From NCBI GenBank assembly GCA_030770425.1, contig JASJFT010000107.1, forward strand, positions 89,311-153,310: a DNA stretch of 64,000 nucleotides, written 5' to 3'. This document shows positions 1 to 9,561 of this stretch, piece after piece. The DNA is from Darksidea phi. Its lineage: Eukaryota; Ascomycota; Dothideomycetes; Pleosporales; Lentitheciaceae. The notes below the pieces were generated by a model. That model ran no database searches, was not told the origin of the DNA, and was given only the letters and a program-made list of their open reading frames with translations. Position numbers and translations under genes: made by a program. How positions within the stretch are numbered: position 1 is the first letter of the stretch; each line of letters begins with the position of its first letter.

Positions 1-87
1 TGCACACAAATCCAACCAGCCCTCACATACGAAGTCCTTACATTGATGTCATTATACGACGGTTTCTAACTAGAAGAATCACCAGTC

Positions 88-1989
88 ATGGGAGCTTACG
101 ACGGCCCGGGTCCTTCCAGTCAGCGCGTTGAGCCGGGCTCTGTCAACATTCCCCTTGGGGAGTTCCCGGCCACCTCTAATAACTCCTCGGTCGATGCAGC
201 CAAAGTTGCGCATGATGTCGTCTCTAAACTCACCTATGCCGTCTCCCAGGGCCCATCGAGCGTAGCAAGGCTCTTTCTAGACGACAAAAGCTACTGGCGT
301 GATCACCTGGGCCTGAGCTGGGGCCTCAGGACCTTGAAAGGACGAGACCAGATCTCAGAATTTGTGAGAGAGAGTAGGATCAAGCTTGAGAAGGTCGAGG
401 TCGATGCGAGCGCGCCACACAAAGCCCCGAAGTTCGCACCTATTGATCTCTGGGGTGACGTCAATGGCATTCAATCGTTCATCACATTCGAAACTGAGCT
501 TGGCAGAGGTCAGGGCGTTTTGGCGCTCGCTGAAGAGAACGGAGGATGGAAGATCTTCACCATCTACATGGTTCTAACCGAGTTAAAAGGCTTCGAAGAG
601 CTCGTGCGACATCGTCGACCAAAGGGTGTGAAGCATGGCGAGGATCCGACGAGGAAGAATTGGAGGGAGGAACGGGAAGCGGAAGCAAACCTCGAGGGCG
701 TCGACCCCAAGGTTTTAATTATCGGCGCCGGCCAAGGAGGGCTCACGGCTGCAGCACGATTGAAGATGCTCAACATCCCATCGCTCATCATTGATATGAA
801 CGAGCGTGTTGGCGACAATTGGCGGAAGCGCTATCATCAACTCGTCCTCCACGATCCCGTCTGGTACGACCATCTTCCGTACCTTCCGTTTCCTCCGCAC
901 TGGCCAGTTTTCACACCCAAGGATAAACTTGCAGAGTTTTTCGAATCATATGTCAAGCTCCTAGAGCTAAACGTCTGGACATCTACAACGATAAAATCAA
1001 CAGCATGGGATGAAAGCAAGAGACACTGGACGGTCACGCTCGAACGCAAGATGCTTGATGGCACAACTGAAACAAAAACCCTACATCCGAACCATATCAT
1101 TCTGGCAACCGGTCACTCTGGTGAGAAGAATTTCCCTACCATGAAAGGAATGGATTGCTTCAAAGGTGACCGACTTTGTCACTCCTCCGAGTTTTCGGGT
1201 GCGAAGCTCAACTCGCACGGCAAAAAGGCGGTCGTAGTCGGCTGCTGCAACTCAGGTCACGACATCGCGCAAGACTTCTACGAGAAGGGATACGATGTCA
1301 CCATCGTCCAGCGCAGCACAACGTGCGTCATATCCTCTGAAGCCGTCACAGACATCGGACTCAAAGGCCTATATGATGAAGACGGGCCGCCAGTCGAAGA
1401 TGCAGATGTAATCTTCTGGTCGGTACCCAGCTCGCTTCTCAAGGCGCAGCAAGTCAAGGTGACGAAGCTGCAGAACGAGAATGACAAGAAGGTCCTGGAT
1501 GGCCTGCGCGCAGCCGGATTCGGAATCGACAATGGACCTATGGACTCCGGTCTACTCATGAAGTACTTCCATCGCGGTGGCGGTTATTACATCGACGTAG
1601 GCGCTTCGCAGCTCATTGTCGACGGAAAGATTAAGGTGAAACAAGGACAAGAGATCGCTCAGATACTGCCGCATGGAATCGAGTTCGCGGATGGGTCGAA
1701 GCTGGATGCGGATGAGATTATATTCGCGACCGGGTATCAAAACATGAGGTCGCAGGCGCGAACAATCTTCGGAGATGATGTTGCCGATCGCGTGGGCGAT
1801 GTGTGGGGGCTGAATGAAGAAGGCGAGTTCAGGGCTATGTGGCAGCGGTCTGGGCATCCGGGATTCTGGTTTATGGGCGGTAACCTTGCGATATCGAGGT
1901 ACTATTCCAGGATCTTGGCGTTGCAGATCAAGGCGATTGAGGAGGGTATTGTTGGCAATAATGTAGAGGTTGAACGGGCGCGGTTGTAG
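88..1989 (+). CDS. FAD/NADPH-dependent flavin monooxygenase with N-terminal NTF2-like region
   Basis: This single-exon 633-residue protein is a flavin-containing monooxygenase of the class that oxygenates small substrates using FAD and NADPH. Residues about 40-170 resemble the SnoaL/NTF2-like domain often fused in front of fungal enzymes of this type. The FAD Rossmann motif GAGQGG is at 213-218, a second nucleotide-binding motif GCCNSG at 385-390, and an FATGY motif typical of FMO-like enzymes follows near the C-terminus. The second motif has Cys where the usual glycine-rich loop has Gly. The substrate cannot be read from the sequence, and no biosynthetic partner genes are adjacent. The family is secure; the specific reaction is not. 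Confidence 0.93.
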   Translation: MGAYDGPGPSSQRVEPGSVNIPLGEFPATSNNSSVDAAKVAHDVVSKLTYAVSQGPSSVARLFLDDKSYWRDHLGLSWGLRTLKGRDQISEFVRESRIKLEKVEVDASAPHKAPKFAPIDLWGDVNGIQSFITFETELGRGQGVLALAEENGGWKIFTIYMVLTELKGFEELVRHRRPKGVKHGEDPTRKNWREEREAEANLEGVDPKVLIIGAGQGGLTAAARLKMLNIPSLIIDMNERVGDNWRKRYHQLVLHDPVWYDHLPYLPFPPHWPVFTPKDKLAEFFESYVKLLELNVWTSTTIKSTAWDESKRHWTVTLERKMLDGTTETKTLHPNHIILATGHSGEKNFPTMKGMDCFKGDRLCHSSEFSGAKLNSHGKKAVVVGCCNSGHDIAQDFYEKGYDVTIVQRSTTCVISSEAVTDIGLKGLYDEDGPPVEDADVIFWSVPSSLLKAQQVKVTKLQNENDKKVLDGLRAAGFGIDNGPMDSGLLMKYFHRGGGYYIDVGASQLIVDGKIKVKQGQEIAQILPHGIEFADGSKLDADEIIFATGYQNMRSQARTIFGDDVADRVGDVWGLNEEGEFRAMWQRSGHPGFWFMGGNLAISRYYSRILALQIKAIEEGIVGNNVEVERARL

Positions 1990-3116
1990 AAAACAGCTTG
2001 CAGGCTCTTCAGCAACATACTACTATTCTAATTTACTTTTAGATCTATCTCAACATTCTGTTTGTCTTTTGGTTTTATGATTGATGCACATCAGGCTTGC
2101 TCTTTTACATCTAACAGGCTTCACCGAGGGTGACACCACCGAGAGACTTTATCCGCCCAAAGATTGAATAGGTTGAGGTGTGATGCTAGTGAGGAATCTG
2201 AGCCTAGATTCCTTCGTCGAGGTTCTGTAACCTCGATACGCGCTAAACTAAAATGCACATTATGGGTTTGAAACTATCAGCATGTTTCTAATAGTCCTTG
2301 CGCCAGCGATACGTTCGACATGGAGATAACCTCCGCCTTTTCAAAAATATTTCTTCCAAGCATCACCTCATCTGCACTTGACAGTCACGATGTACTAGAA
2401 GGAATAATTAAGGAAACCTCGTCCATGCTCTTCATGAAGAAGAAGTGCATTTTCTTTTATGGCACGCTCTTGGCCCATTGTTTCCACAAGTGTACTATCT
2501 TGGACATGGGCATTTATTACCGGCCGTGGCATGCATGTACATGGAGCAGGTAAGTCCTCAATTCTTGTGTCTCAGTCCCGGGATGGCCGTTGCTCCAGTA
2601 GTCTATGCTCTGCGCTGAATACGGCCACCTGGCGCCGCCATCAACGGATGCCGAGGACCAAGAAGGTGCCCTGGATGCCTGGAACTTGCATCACTGGTTG
2701 CGCAGAGACTCGGCATTACTATAATGAAAGTTGATGTTTCTCATGGAGCCAGAGCAGGTTCAGTCGCATGATGGGATGGCAGAGCAGATAACGGCATGCA
2801 CTATGCTCCCTTAGGTGCGGGTGGCGGTGGCTTGGTGTGTATGTTTGTGGTGTCTTTGCACAAAGTTTAGCCTTTATAGGCAGCCTATCGGGCTGAGCCT
2901 CAAACCGGCCTGACACGCCCACTCAGCATATCTTCGGCTTGGAGCTAATAAGCATAAAGTACTACATTTACTACAGTAATACAAAAGGTTCTATACTAGA
3001 TACAAGTCGGATGAATAATACTAGTTGGATTCCAAGCCTAACTAGCATCATGCATCATAGGGCAACGGCGCGGATAAGTTGACTCTGCCAACGGCCTTGA
3101 AAGCCGATTTCGTGAA
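1990..3116. other. intergenic, no gene seen
   Basis: About 1.1 kb between two genes facing each other. The short open frames inside (around 2320-2734 and 2719-2922) show no recognisable domain or credible splice partners, so I see nothing to annotate. Confidence 0.5.
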
Positions 3117-4040
3117 TCATGCTCGTTTCTTGATAGGCATGTATAGTCCCTCAATACCGTGCTCCTTCCAATTTTTCCACGACTGACGAAGCTCCTCCTG
3201 CTCGCTATCAGTCTCATATTCGAATTTCACCCTACGAGGGTTGGCCATGTTCTTGACTTCGTCCACAACCCCATCGTCGTCCTCATTTTCGTCACTGGAT
3301 GTGACCGTCTCAGACACATCAGCAGCTTCTTTCTCGACCTCGACCGTAGTGGTGCGCGATGCCGTGCCCTCCGACTTCCGCAACTTGGCCCAACGAGCAA
3401 ATGCTCGGCTGTCGAGATGCTCATCCGTCACGGTAGCGGGACCACCTAGGTGCTTAACTAGCTCCTCGAATTGATCTGGATAGAACCATACCTCTTGCGG
3501 ATGCGCTTGATGATGCTTAACGCATCGCGTCAGGTCAAGAGCATCGTTTCCCTCCGGCATGCCCTTCAGCCCCTTCGCAAGGTCCTTGAAAGGTGTGGAT
3601 GGCGGCTGCTCATTCCACTTCTCATGCTTCCGCGGATACGTCTTCGCTGGCGTCCTAAAGCCTTCAACTCTCAGCCCAATGGTACGCTCATCCCATCCCT
3701 CAGGCGGCGTATGCTTCAGCACTGTCCATCCATTGTACCGGTCCTCGGTGCGCGTCCGTACCGCATTCTGCATTAGTCGCAGCACGCTGTTGAAGGCGAT
3801 CTGACCCGAGGGCATGTCGCGGTTCGTGTTGATGATGAATGCGAGGGTTGGCGTGTTGGCGCCGTTGCTAATGAAGCGCTCGATGACATCCCAAGATTTG
3901 AGGGTCGAGGGGAGGAAAGTGAGGAGTTCGACGGCTGTTATGTTGCCCGTGGCTGGGAAAGGGAGGTTGAGCGATGGAGCGTCCTTGAGTTTGTCCCAGG
4001 ATGCGGCTTGGGCTTTCACGGGGTCTTTGGTTCGCGGCAT
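3117..4040 (-). CDS. conserved-looking protein of unknown function
   Basis: Encodes 307 residues if translation starts at the ATG at 4038-4040 (MPRTKDPVK). An upstream in-frame ATG at 4100 adds 20 residues rich in His and Pro and looks like leader sequence. The N-terminal two-thirds reads as a folded globular domain with several Trp and regular hydrophobic spacing. The C-terminal third carries an acidic low-complexity stretch (SSDENEDDDG, residues about 250-260) and ends in a basic KKRA. I do not recognise the family. There are no membrane segments and no signal peptide. It is convergent with the monooxygenase gene and tail-to-head with the MDR gene. Confidence 0.7.
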   Translation of the reverse strand: MPRTKDPVKAQAASWDKLKDAPSLNLPFPATGNITAVELLTFLPSTLKSWDVIERFISNGANTPTLAFIINTNRDMPSGQIAFNSVLRLMQNAVRTRTEDRYNGWTVLKHTPPEGWDERTIGLRVEGFRTPAKTYPRKHEKWNEQPPSTPFKDLAKGLKGMPEGNDALDLTRCVKHHQAHPQEVWFYPDQFEELVKHLGGPATVTDEHLDSRAFARWAKLRKSEGTASRTTTVEVEKEAADVSETVTSSDENEDDDGVVDEVKNMANPRRVKFEYETDSEQEELRQSWKNWKEHGIEGLYMPIKKRA

Positions 4041-4549
4041 TCCGACGGTTTTCTGTGCGGTGTTAGGGTGTGGTCGAAAGGGGTGAGGTTGCAAGTGCAA
4101 GTGCAGGAGGGGTATTTATATGGGTGGGCTTGCAAAAAAGGTGTTCTGCCTGGATCTTCTGTGAAAGCTCTGACTAATCGATTTATTGGGATTGCGTTTG
4201 CAATGGTGTAGTGAAAGCTGCCTAGCAAGCAAGCATTGACCGACTTTGAAAATTGGTGAAATTTCACAGTCGGGTCGAACACTCCAATTTTTGCTCTTTG
4301 CAAACGGATCTAGCATTGTGAAGGTCCTCGAAAACCAGTCGATTAGCTATGCAAGTACCACTTCGAACATGTGTCTTCTTCCAAGTGATCTAATGAACGG
4401 GATAGAGCTACGAGCCATGTATAGAAGATTTAGAGTCGCATTTACATTGCGGTTCAAACGAGGGTTGGAAGCTAGGTAAGAGTAGGTTGCAAAGCATGTT
4501 AATTCAAGCTAAAGCACAGGGTATACTGAACTAGTACATAATTCACTGC

Positions 4550-5578
4550 TCATGCCTCTACGTCATCGGCAATTTTAATGACTATCGACCCGATCCCCGT
4601 GTTCTGGTTGAACTCGCGATGCGCCTGCGGGTACGTCTCAAGCGTCCATACTTTCTTAATGGGCGCCCTAATCTTCCCTTGCAGGACCATATCAAACAAC
4701 GTCTTCAACTCTGGCTCAAAAGTGCTCTGATCCCTGTTGATGTAATAGAAGCTAGTCTTATTGGGACAAAATGGAACTGCATTCCTGGCCAGCAACTTTG
4801 CAATGGCAGGAATCTGGCTACGCGTCTCTCCGCCATTCAGCAGATTGTAATTTCCACCGTAGCCGATAAGATGGCCGCCGCCTTCGGCTTTGGGAGCAAG
4901 GATGCTCCAGCTCTCGTCCCAGGACTCGAAGCCGAGCGGGTCCATGACCACATGTGCGCCGCCGATGGCGTTCATGGCTGTGATCCAGTTCTTGTCGGTG
5001 TAGACGAAGGGAGTCGCGCCGGCTTCGCGGAGCTCGGCGTGTTTGGACTGGGAGGCGGTGCCGTAGACCTCAGCGCCTTCGAGTTTGCAGAGGGTCAAGA
5101 GAGCAAAGCCTACGGCGCCGCTCAAGCCGTGGATGAAGACGCGCCTGGCCTTGGTGACCTTAGCTAAACGATAGACCATGCCGTAGGCTGTGCTCCAGTC
5201 CAACGTCATGGCAACGGCTTGCTGCAAGTCCAGACCCTTGGGAACAGCGACAAGATACTTCTCAGGAAGATTGACGAGTTCGGCGTGGGCTTCGTGTACG
5301 GTGAGGCAGACGATTAGGTCGCCCTTCTGGAATTTGGAGCAGCCGCGACCGTTGATATGTACGCGGCCTACGAGAGTGTAGCCAGGAGTGAAAGGAGCGC
5401 TGTTCTGGTTGGGGTATTTACCCACGCGCATCAATATGTCCGCACCACCCATACCGGAGTAGATTGTTTTGACTTGGACATCATGGGACTTCGGGGGTTC
5501 GATCTGGGCGTCGACGACCTGAACCACCGACGCGTCGCCGTAGGTGGGGATGAGGGCTTTGCGGATGGTGGTAGACAT
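4550..5578 (-). CDS. MDR-superfamily NADPH:quinone oxidoreductase-like protein
   Basis: A 342-residue medium-chain dehydrogenase/reductase. The GroES-like N-terminal domain covers residues about 25-110. The nucleotide-binding domain carries GLSGAVG at 151-157, in the place of the family's AxxGxxG loop. The Cys-rich lobe that binds structural zinc in alcohol dehydrogenases is absent, and this places it with the zinc-free quinone oxidoreductase/zeta-crystallin-like enzymes. It is probably cytosolic and NADPH-dependent, reducing enones or quinones; that is inferred from the family. Its length is normal and the frame is intact. The next gene upstream is transcribed away from it. Confidence 0.9.
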   Translation of the reverse strand: MSTTIRKALIPTYGDASVVQVVDAQIEPPKSHDVQVKTIYSGMGGADILMRVGKYPNQNSAPFTPGYTLVGRVHINGRGCSKFQKGDLIVCLTVHEAHAELVNLPEKYLVAVPKGLDLQQAVAMTLDWSTAYGMVYRLAKVTKARRVFIHGLSGAVGFALLTLCKLEGAEVYGTASQSKHAELREAGATPFVYTDKNWITAMNAIGGAHVVMDPLGFESWDESWSILAPKAEGGGHLIGYGGNYNLLNGGETRSQIPAIAKLLARNAVPFCPNKTSFYYINRDQSTFEPELKTLFDMVLQGKIRAPIKKVWTLETYPQAHREFNQNTGIGSIVIKIADDVEA

Positions 5579-6369
5579 GTTGATAGTGATTTTGGGCTTT
5601 GGAGAGTGAGATATGGGTAATGCAACCTAATTACCTGAAATGGTATCGATGGAGTTGATGTGCTAGGGTGATGATGGGAATGAACTTCGACGTTGCCATT
5701 GCGCTCTTTGTATAAAACACAGTTACAGACATGGCGCGGTAGAGTAGCGATCAATCTCTCTAGAGCGCAATCGAATCTCCCCGTACAGGACCTGCGCCCG
5801 TAATCATGGGGAAATCCACGCTTTTGCCCGTTCGTGGTGTTGAGGCGCAGAGGGCAGATCAGGCCGAGCCGGGCAGAATATTTGCCCGGCTCACGCAATC
5901 GGTTAGCGCAGCCCCTCATTTGAAATCAAATACTCTGACGCAGGAATAACCTCTTCATTCAATTCTACTTTGGTCTTTCATACCCAGCACGAGCACGGTT
6001 GTACGTTCGAGCTTCGTTTCGGGTTCTTCTTGGTCTTCGATGGTTCGAGTTGAACGCAGGAGTTCTAACACGCGATTCATAATGGCTCACCATGACGGCC
6101 GGCATGAAGTCTTTCCTCCCACTTAAAACGAGAAATGAAACGAGACAAACATTATTACCATATGCAGCGTCATCGCCACTTGTGATTTCTATAGAAAACG
6201 GATTAGTCCCCATTGCCAGAGCCTTGAACCTCCCTTCGAATGCATCTTAGTGCCCGATATGTGATTTTGCCAACGTATCGATTCTATCGTTCGATCCAGC
6301 GCCGACACCATTACAGACATGCTAACGTGGAAATAGACCACGCTAGGGATTGTAACCAGCTCCGCGACG
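5579..6369. other. divergent intergenic region
   Basis: About 0.8 kb between the divergent MDR and F-box-like genes, so it should hold both promoters. A tRNA-like string near 5875-5945 was considered and rejected. No clear coding sequence is seen. Confidence 0.5.
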
Positions 6370-7290
6370 ATGGTCACACCCGCACTGCCTCCCGAGATAT
6401 GGGGCCAGATCTTTACCTATATTGACAGCTTCAACCTATGGACGAGCTGTCGCAATATCTCTCGACTGCTGCGACAAGAGGTTGAAGGCGAAATAGCCAG
6501 GGCGCGCCTTTCCGACCTTAAGATCCGATGGACATGCCACAACCTTCTCGACAGATGGCAAGAAGTCCCGGTCTTGAAGACATCAAAGTTTCTCCGGTTT
6601 TCAAAGGACGGATCGCGCGCTCACTTCAGCATATGGACTGGCTACCGAGACTGCGGTGCATCCGGTTTGCCCTCCCCAGAAATCAAAGGATTTGAAAAGG
6701 TGCCCTGGGACGCCGCCCATACCGAGAAGATCTTCACTGAAGCGATCAAGTTCAATGACCTAGAGCTTCGTGATCGCTGTTTCCAACGCCTACCATGGAG
6801 GATGTTGGAGGTTACTTTTGGCTGTTTCGTCAACGACCCCGACATTCCTGGATTGGATGTCAGTAGTGATTGGACTGAGTTATCTTTCGAGTGGAGAGAG
6901 CTACTTACTCGGTTCTATATGGACGAACGATACGTTTGCTCCTTGAAGCGCAAGGCCGCCCCCGAACAACCGGTGCTACCATATGCAGAAAGGGCGGAAA
7001 AGTCGCTTGAGACGCCTGAGCTGCGCGATGCATGGTGCTGCAGAGCCCAATGGGAGAGGCATTATGCCAAGGAAGATGCTCCTCTATACAAGGAAGCGTA
7101 CTTGAGACGAGTGGCACGCTCACATCAGCAAGCCGGGAAGACATTCCACACAACCGATTTTACGCAGCAGGCGCATCACGAACTTCAGCAGGACTTGGAA
7201 ACTCTCCGGTATTATCGAAATGAGGAAGTCATGAGACAGCTGCTTGCGAAAATGCCTACGGAGATTCTGCAGATGAGGGAGATCTGCTGA
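6370..7290 (+). CDS. F-box-like domain protein
   Basis: A 306-residue intronless protein. Residues about 5-45 (LPPEIWGQIFTYIDSFNLW...SRLLRQ) match the F-box pattern: LPxE(I/L)xxxI(F/L), a hydrophobic middle and a conserved Trp/Leu end. Such a domain would dock the protein to Skp1 in an SCF ubiquitin ligase. The rest is a charged, Trp-rich region without leucine-rich or WD repeats, so its recruitment target is unknown. The C-terminal 70 residues are strongly helical (AHHELQQDLETLRYYRNEEV). The F-box call is by pattern only and the match is moderate. Confidence 0.7.
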   Translation: MVTPALPPEIWGQIFTYIDSFNLWTSCRNISRLLRQEVEGEIARARLSDLKIRWTCHNLLDRWQEVPVLKTSKFLRFSKDGSRAHFSIWTGYRDCGASGLPSPEIKGFEKVPWDAAHTEKIFTEAIKFNDLELRDRCFQRLPWRMLEVTFGCFVNDPDIPGLDVSSDWTELSFEWRELLTRFYMDERYVCSLKRKAAPEQPVLPYAERAEKSLETPELRDAWCCRAQWERHYAKEDAPLYKEAYLRRVARSHQQAGKTFHTTDFTQQAHHELQQDLETLRYYRNEEVMRQLLAKMPTEILQMREIC

Positions 7291-7323
7291 TTTACCTAAC
7301 TGATCACCAACGACACACCCTGC

Positions 7324-8220
7324 CTAGCCACTCAAAGCAACAAAATCCTGGTAGCTATGAATGGCGATTCCCGCAAACCCGTTGGATTCCTTTATAGCAA
7401 TCTTCTCCACCGCGGCTAAGTCACTCATCAGCGTTGCCGCGGTCTTCCCAGCATAGCTAATTAACTCTGCTTCTGCGCAAAGACCGCTTGTCTCCACCGC
7501 CAACCAAACCGACTTCCCCGGATGCGCACCATTAACCGCCTTCAGCAACGGTGTCGCTATACCAAGCAGTTCCACTGGAGTATTGCGGTACGTCATAAAG
7601 GTCACTGAGTCCAGATGCGGCAGCAGACACATGTCCAACGTGGTGTCATGGCAGGCCACAGTGTTTGCCCAGAAAGGAAGATCGGCTGCCACAGGGAGGT
7701 CGAGGGGTTTGGCAAAGGACACCACGGTATCGGCGATTGAGAGTAGGGAGTCTACATGCGCTTTTTTGTTCGACATCCAGTCATCTAGTCCCCACGGTTC
7801 AACATCCATATGGATTCCTGAGAACCTCGCATTTGTAGATACATTGGCTTGATACTGAGCGATCTAATTGAGCTGGTGCTGTAATGTCGGCCCATTATCT
7901 GTCGTTCGTCCCATGATCCACTGCGCGTCACCGATTAAGGCCTCTACCGCTATGCCGCTGGCGTTGCATTTGGTGATGAAGGATTCCCAAACGGGGTTGC
8001 CCATGTCGCGGTTAATAAGTGCGTGGACCCTGGTGATTCCATTGTCTGGGGAAGTGACGACAGATAGAAAGGTGGAGAGAGATGCGCTGTCTTTGATGAG
8101 ATCGGATTCCCAAAGCCAGAGGGCACGGTTCGGTGTCGATGTCGTTCCGTGGGGTTGAGGTGAAACCGGCAAAGAGAGCGCCGGCGCTGCCAGTGCGAGG
8201 AGAAACGTGCACCAGTGCAT
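7324..8220 (-). pseudogene. secreted TIM-barrel-like protein interrupted by one in-frame TAG
   Basis: From the ATG at 8218-8220 the frame encodes a clear signal peptide (MHWCTFLLALAAPALSLPVS) and 118 residues, then meets TAG at 7864-7866. The same frame continues without any other stop to 7324, giving about 298 codons in total. The downstream half contains HMDVEPWG, MTYRN and a final GIAIHSYQDF, a beta/alpha-barrel-like succession resembling secreted glycosidase-like proteins. I cannot name the family. No GT-AG intron can remove the TAG, because no suitable donor lies near it. A single CAG-to-TAG change is the simplest origin. Nonsense mutation, readthrough and assembly error remain open. Confidence 0.65.
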
Positions 8221-8801
8221 ATTCTAAAGAGTGGCTACGCAAATCGTTGCGTGAAAATGGTTCAAAAACGAGCGACTGATGAAGAAGATGAACAACAAAA
8301 CCTACGAAGTAACTCTCGCAGATGGCGAGCAGGCTGCCCTTATGTCGTCGGAAATTACGCAGTCGAGCTACTAGTAGTCCTCCTGCAGACATCCTCCATG
8401 TTTCATGTTAGAGCAACGAACAATTCTGGACAGTTCGCAGCGCGTGAACAAGACAGATGTTGGGCGTTTAGGGAGCACGCTATAAAGCGCTACGCGTTGA
8501 CTCGCTACCCCGGTGTCGCACACCCGGCTCCTCTGAGGAGAGTCCATCGTAAATGCTCATGTTTGATGAAACAACTGTCCCCTTAGTGGGACCCGAAACG
8601 TGTGCGAGCCGCCCCTAGCCTTCGTTGCGTTAGGCCTGGTTGGCATTCTTAGCGCAATCTACGATGTCGATCATTCGGCCGGGGGTTCATATCCACTCAC
8701 AGCCACACACGCCACATCATCGACCGCGGATGACGCTGGATATAGTAAGATAATCCTACATTGTATATATGAAGTAGTTAAAGTCCTAACCTACGTACCT
8801 T
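8221..8801. other. intergenic, nothing recognised
   Basis: About 0.6 kb upstream of the secreted protein. Short open frames here lack domains or credible codon patterns. Confidence 0.4.
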
Positions 8802-9121
8802 TGAGGGGCGGGAGAACTGCGTGTAGCTCTCTTCTGGGCACTCGACGAAGCCGCCGGCGAGCCACCCAGCCACGAAGAGTCCGACACTCAGCAACGCTCC
8901 GCTCTAGAAGCAACATTGTCAGAACTGGTGCAAGATATTCTCGCATCAAGGAATGGAGAGTCGCCGCCGCGTTTTGAACAAGCACTCCGTCTGTCTCATC
9001 TGATTGCTTTCCTCGGCGTCGACCAGGAGCAAGAGCAAGGGCGAGAGGCTTTGCGCGCACATATCCCTCGGATATGGAGGCATTTGGTATAGATGAGGCC
9101 GCTTTCCAACGTTGGAAGTAG
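8802..9121 (+). pseudogene. fragment of an unrecognised protein gene
   Basis: Reading from 8802, a frame without a start codon gives roughly 90 sensible residues (GELRVALFWALDEAAGEPP, later ALRLSHLIAFLGVDQEQ). It ends at a TAG just after IPRIWRHLV. A neighbouring frame then continues with MEAFGIDEAAFQRWK and a stop at about 9121, so the original 3' end was probably frameshifted. A TGA lies directly before the fragment. Either this is the 3' part of a truncated gene, or an internal exon whose partners I cannot find. The function is unknown. Confidence 0.3.
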
Positions 9122-9328
9122 GATGCAACATCGGAGGGTGAAGAGTGCAATGATCTAGAGGACAAAACCTTCTCACTCGACCCTTGTTAGGGCAGGGAGA
9201 TGGACTGTTGGGCGACGGCAAAAATTTGGTGGTATTCAAGTATTTGCCCGGTAATAATGGGACGTGCATACCACAAAATTAACGTAGAAAAGTCCAAACA
9301 TATACATTGATGGAATTGAACATCTTTC

Positions 9329-9458
9329 ATGATCGACAGTACTGGGTACAGCTCTAGGCCTGTATAAGGTGTGGGTACAGCACATCTACTGTGTACACAC
9401 TCCTACTGTGTTTCGTGCGGACCTTACAAAAGATACTCCAATTGTGCAAATCCAACAA
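9329..9458 (-). repeat. dispersed repeat A, copy 1 (near complete)
   Basis: About 130 bp. In reverse complement it reads TTGGATTTGCACAATTGGAG at one end, then AAGGTCCGCACGAAACACAG, and ends near a CAGTACTGTCGATCATG block. The same order of blocks recurs at 32541, 49291, 56022 and 63875. No coding sequence is seen. It may be a solo LTR or another non-autonomous element. Confidence 0.8.
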
Positions 9459-9561
9459 AAAATGCAGCGAGGCTGCTGACCAAAGACATCTGAAAGCCAT
9501 GCCGAGCTCTCCGTAATAAGTGTCTTGCCAATATACGCAATTACCAACGTTAACAGTCCGT

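Noticed and set aside
5875..5945. Possible tRNA-Ser-like sequence (TTAGCGCAG, then ATTTGAAATCAAAT)
   Set aside because: There is an anticodon-arm-like hairpin, but no B box of the GGTTCGAATCC type and no matching acceptor stem, so a tRNA gene is not supported.
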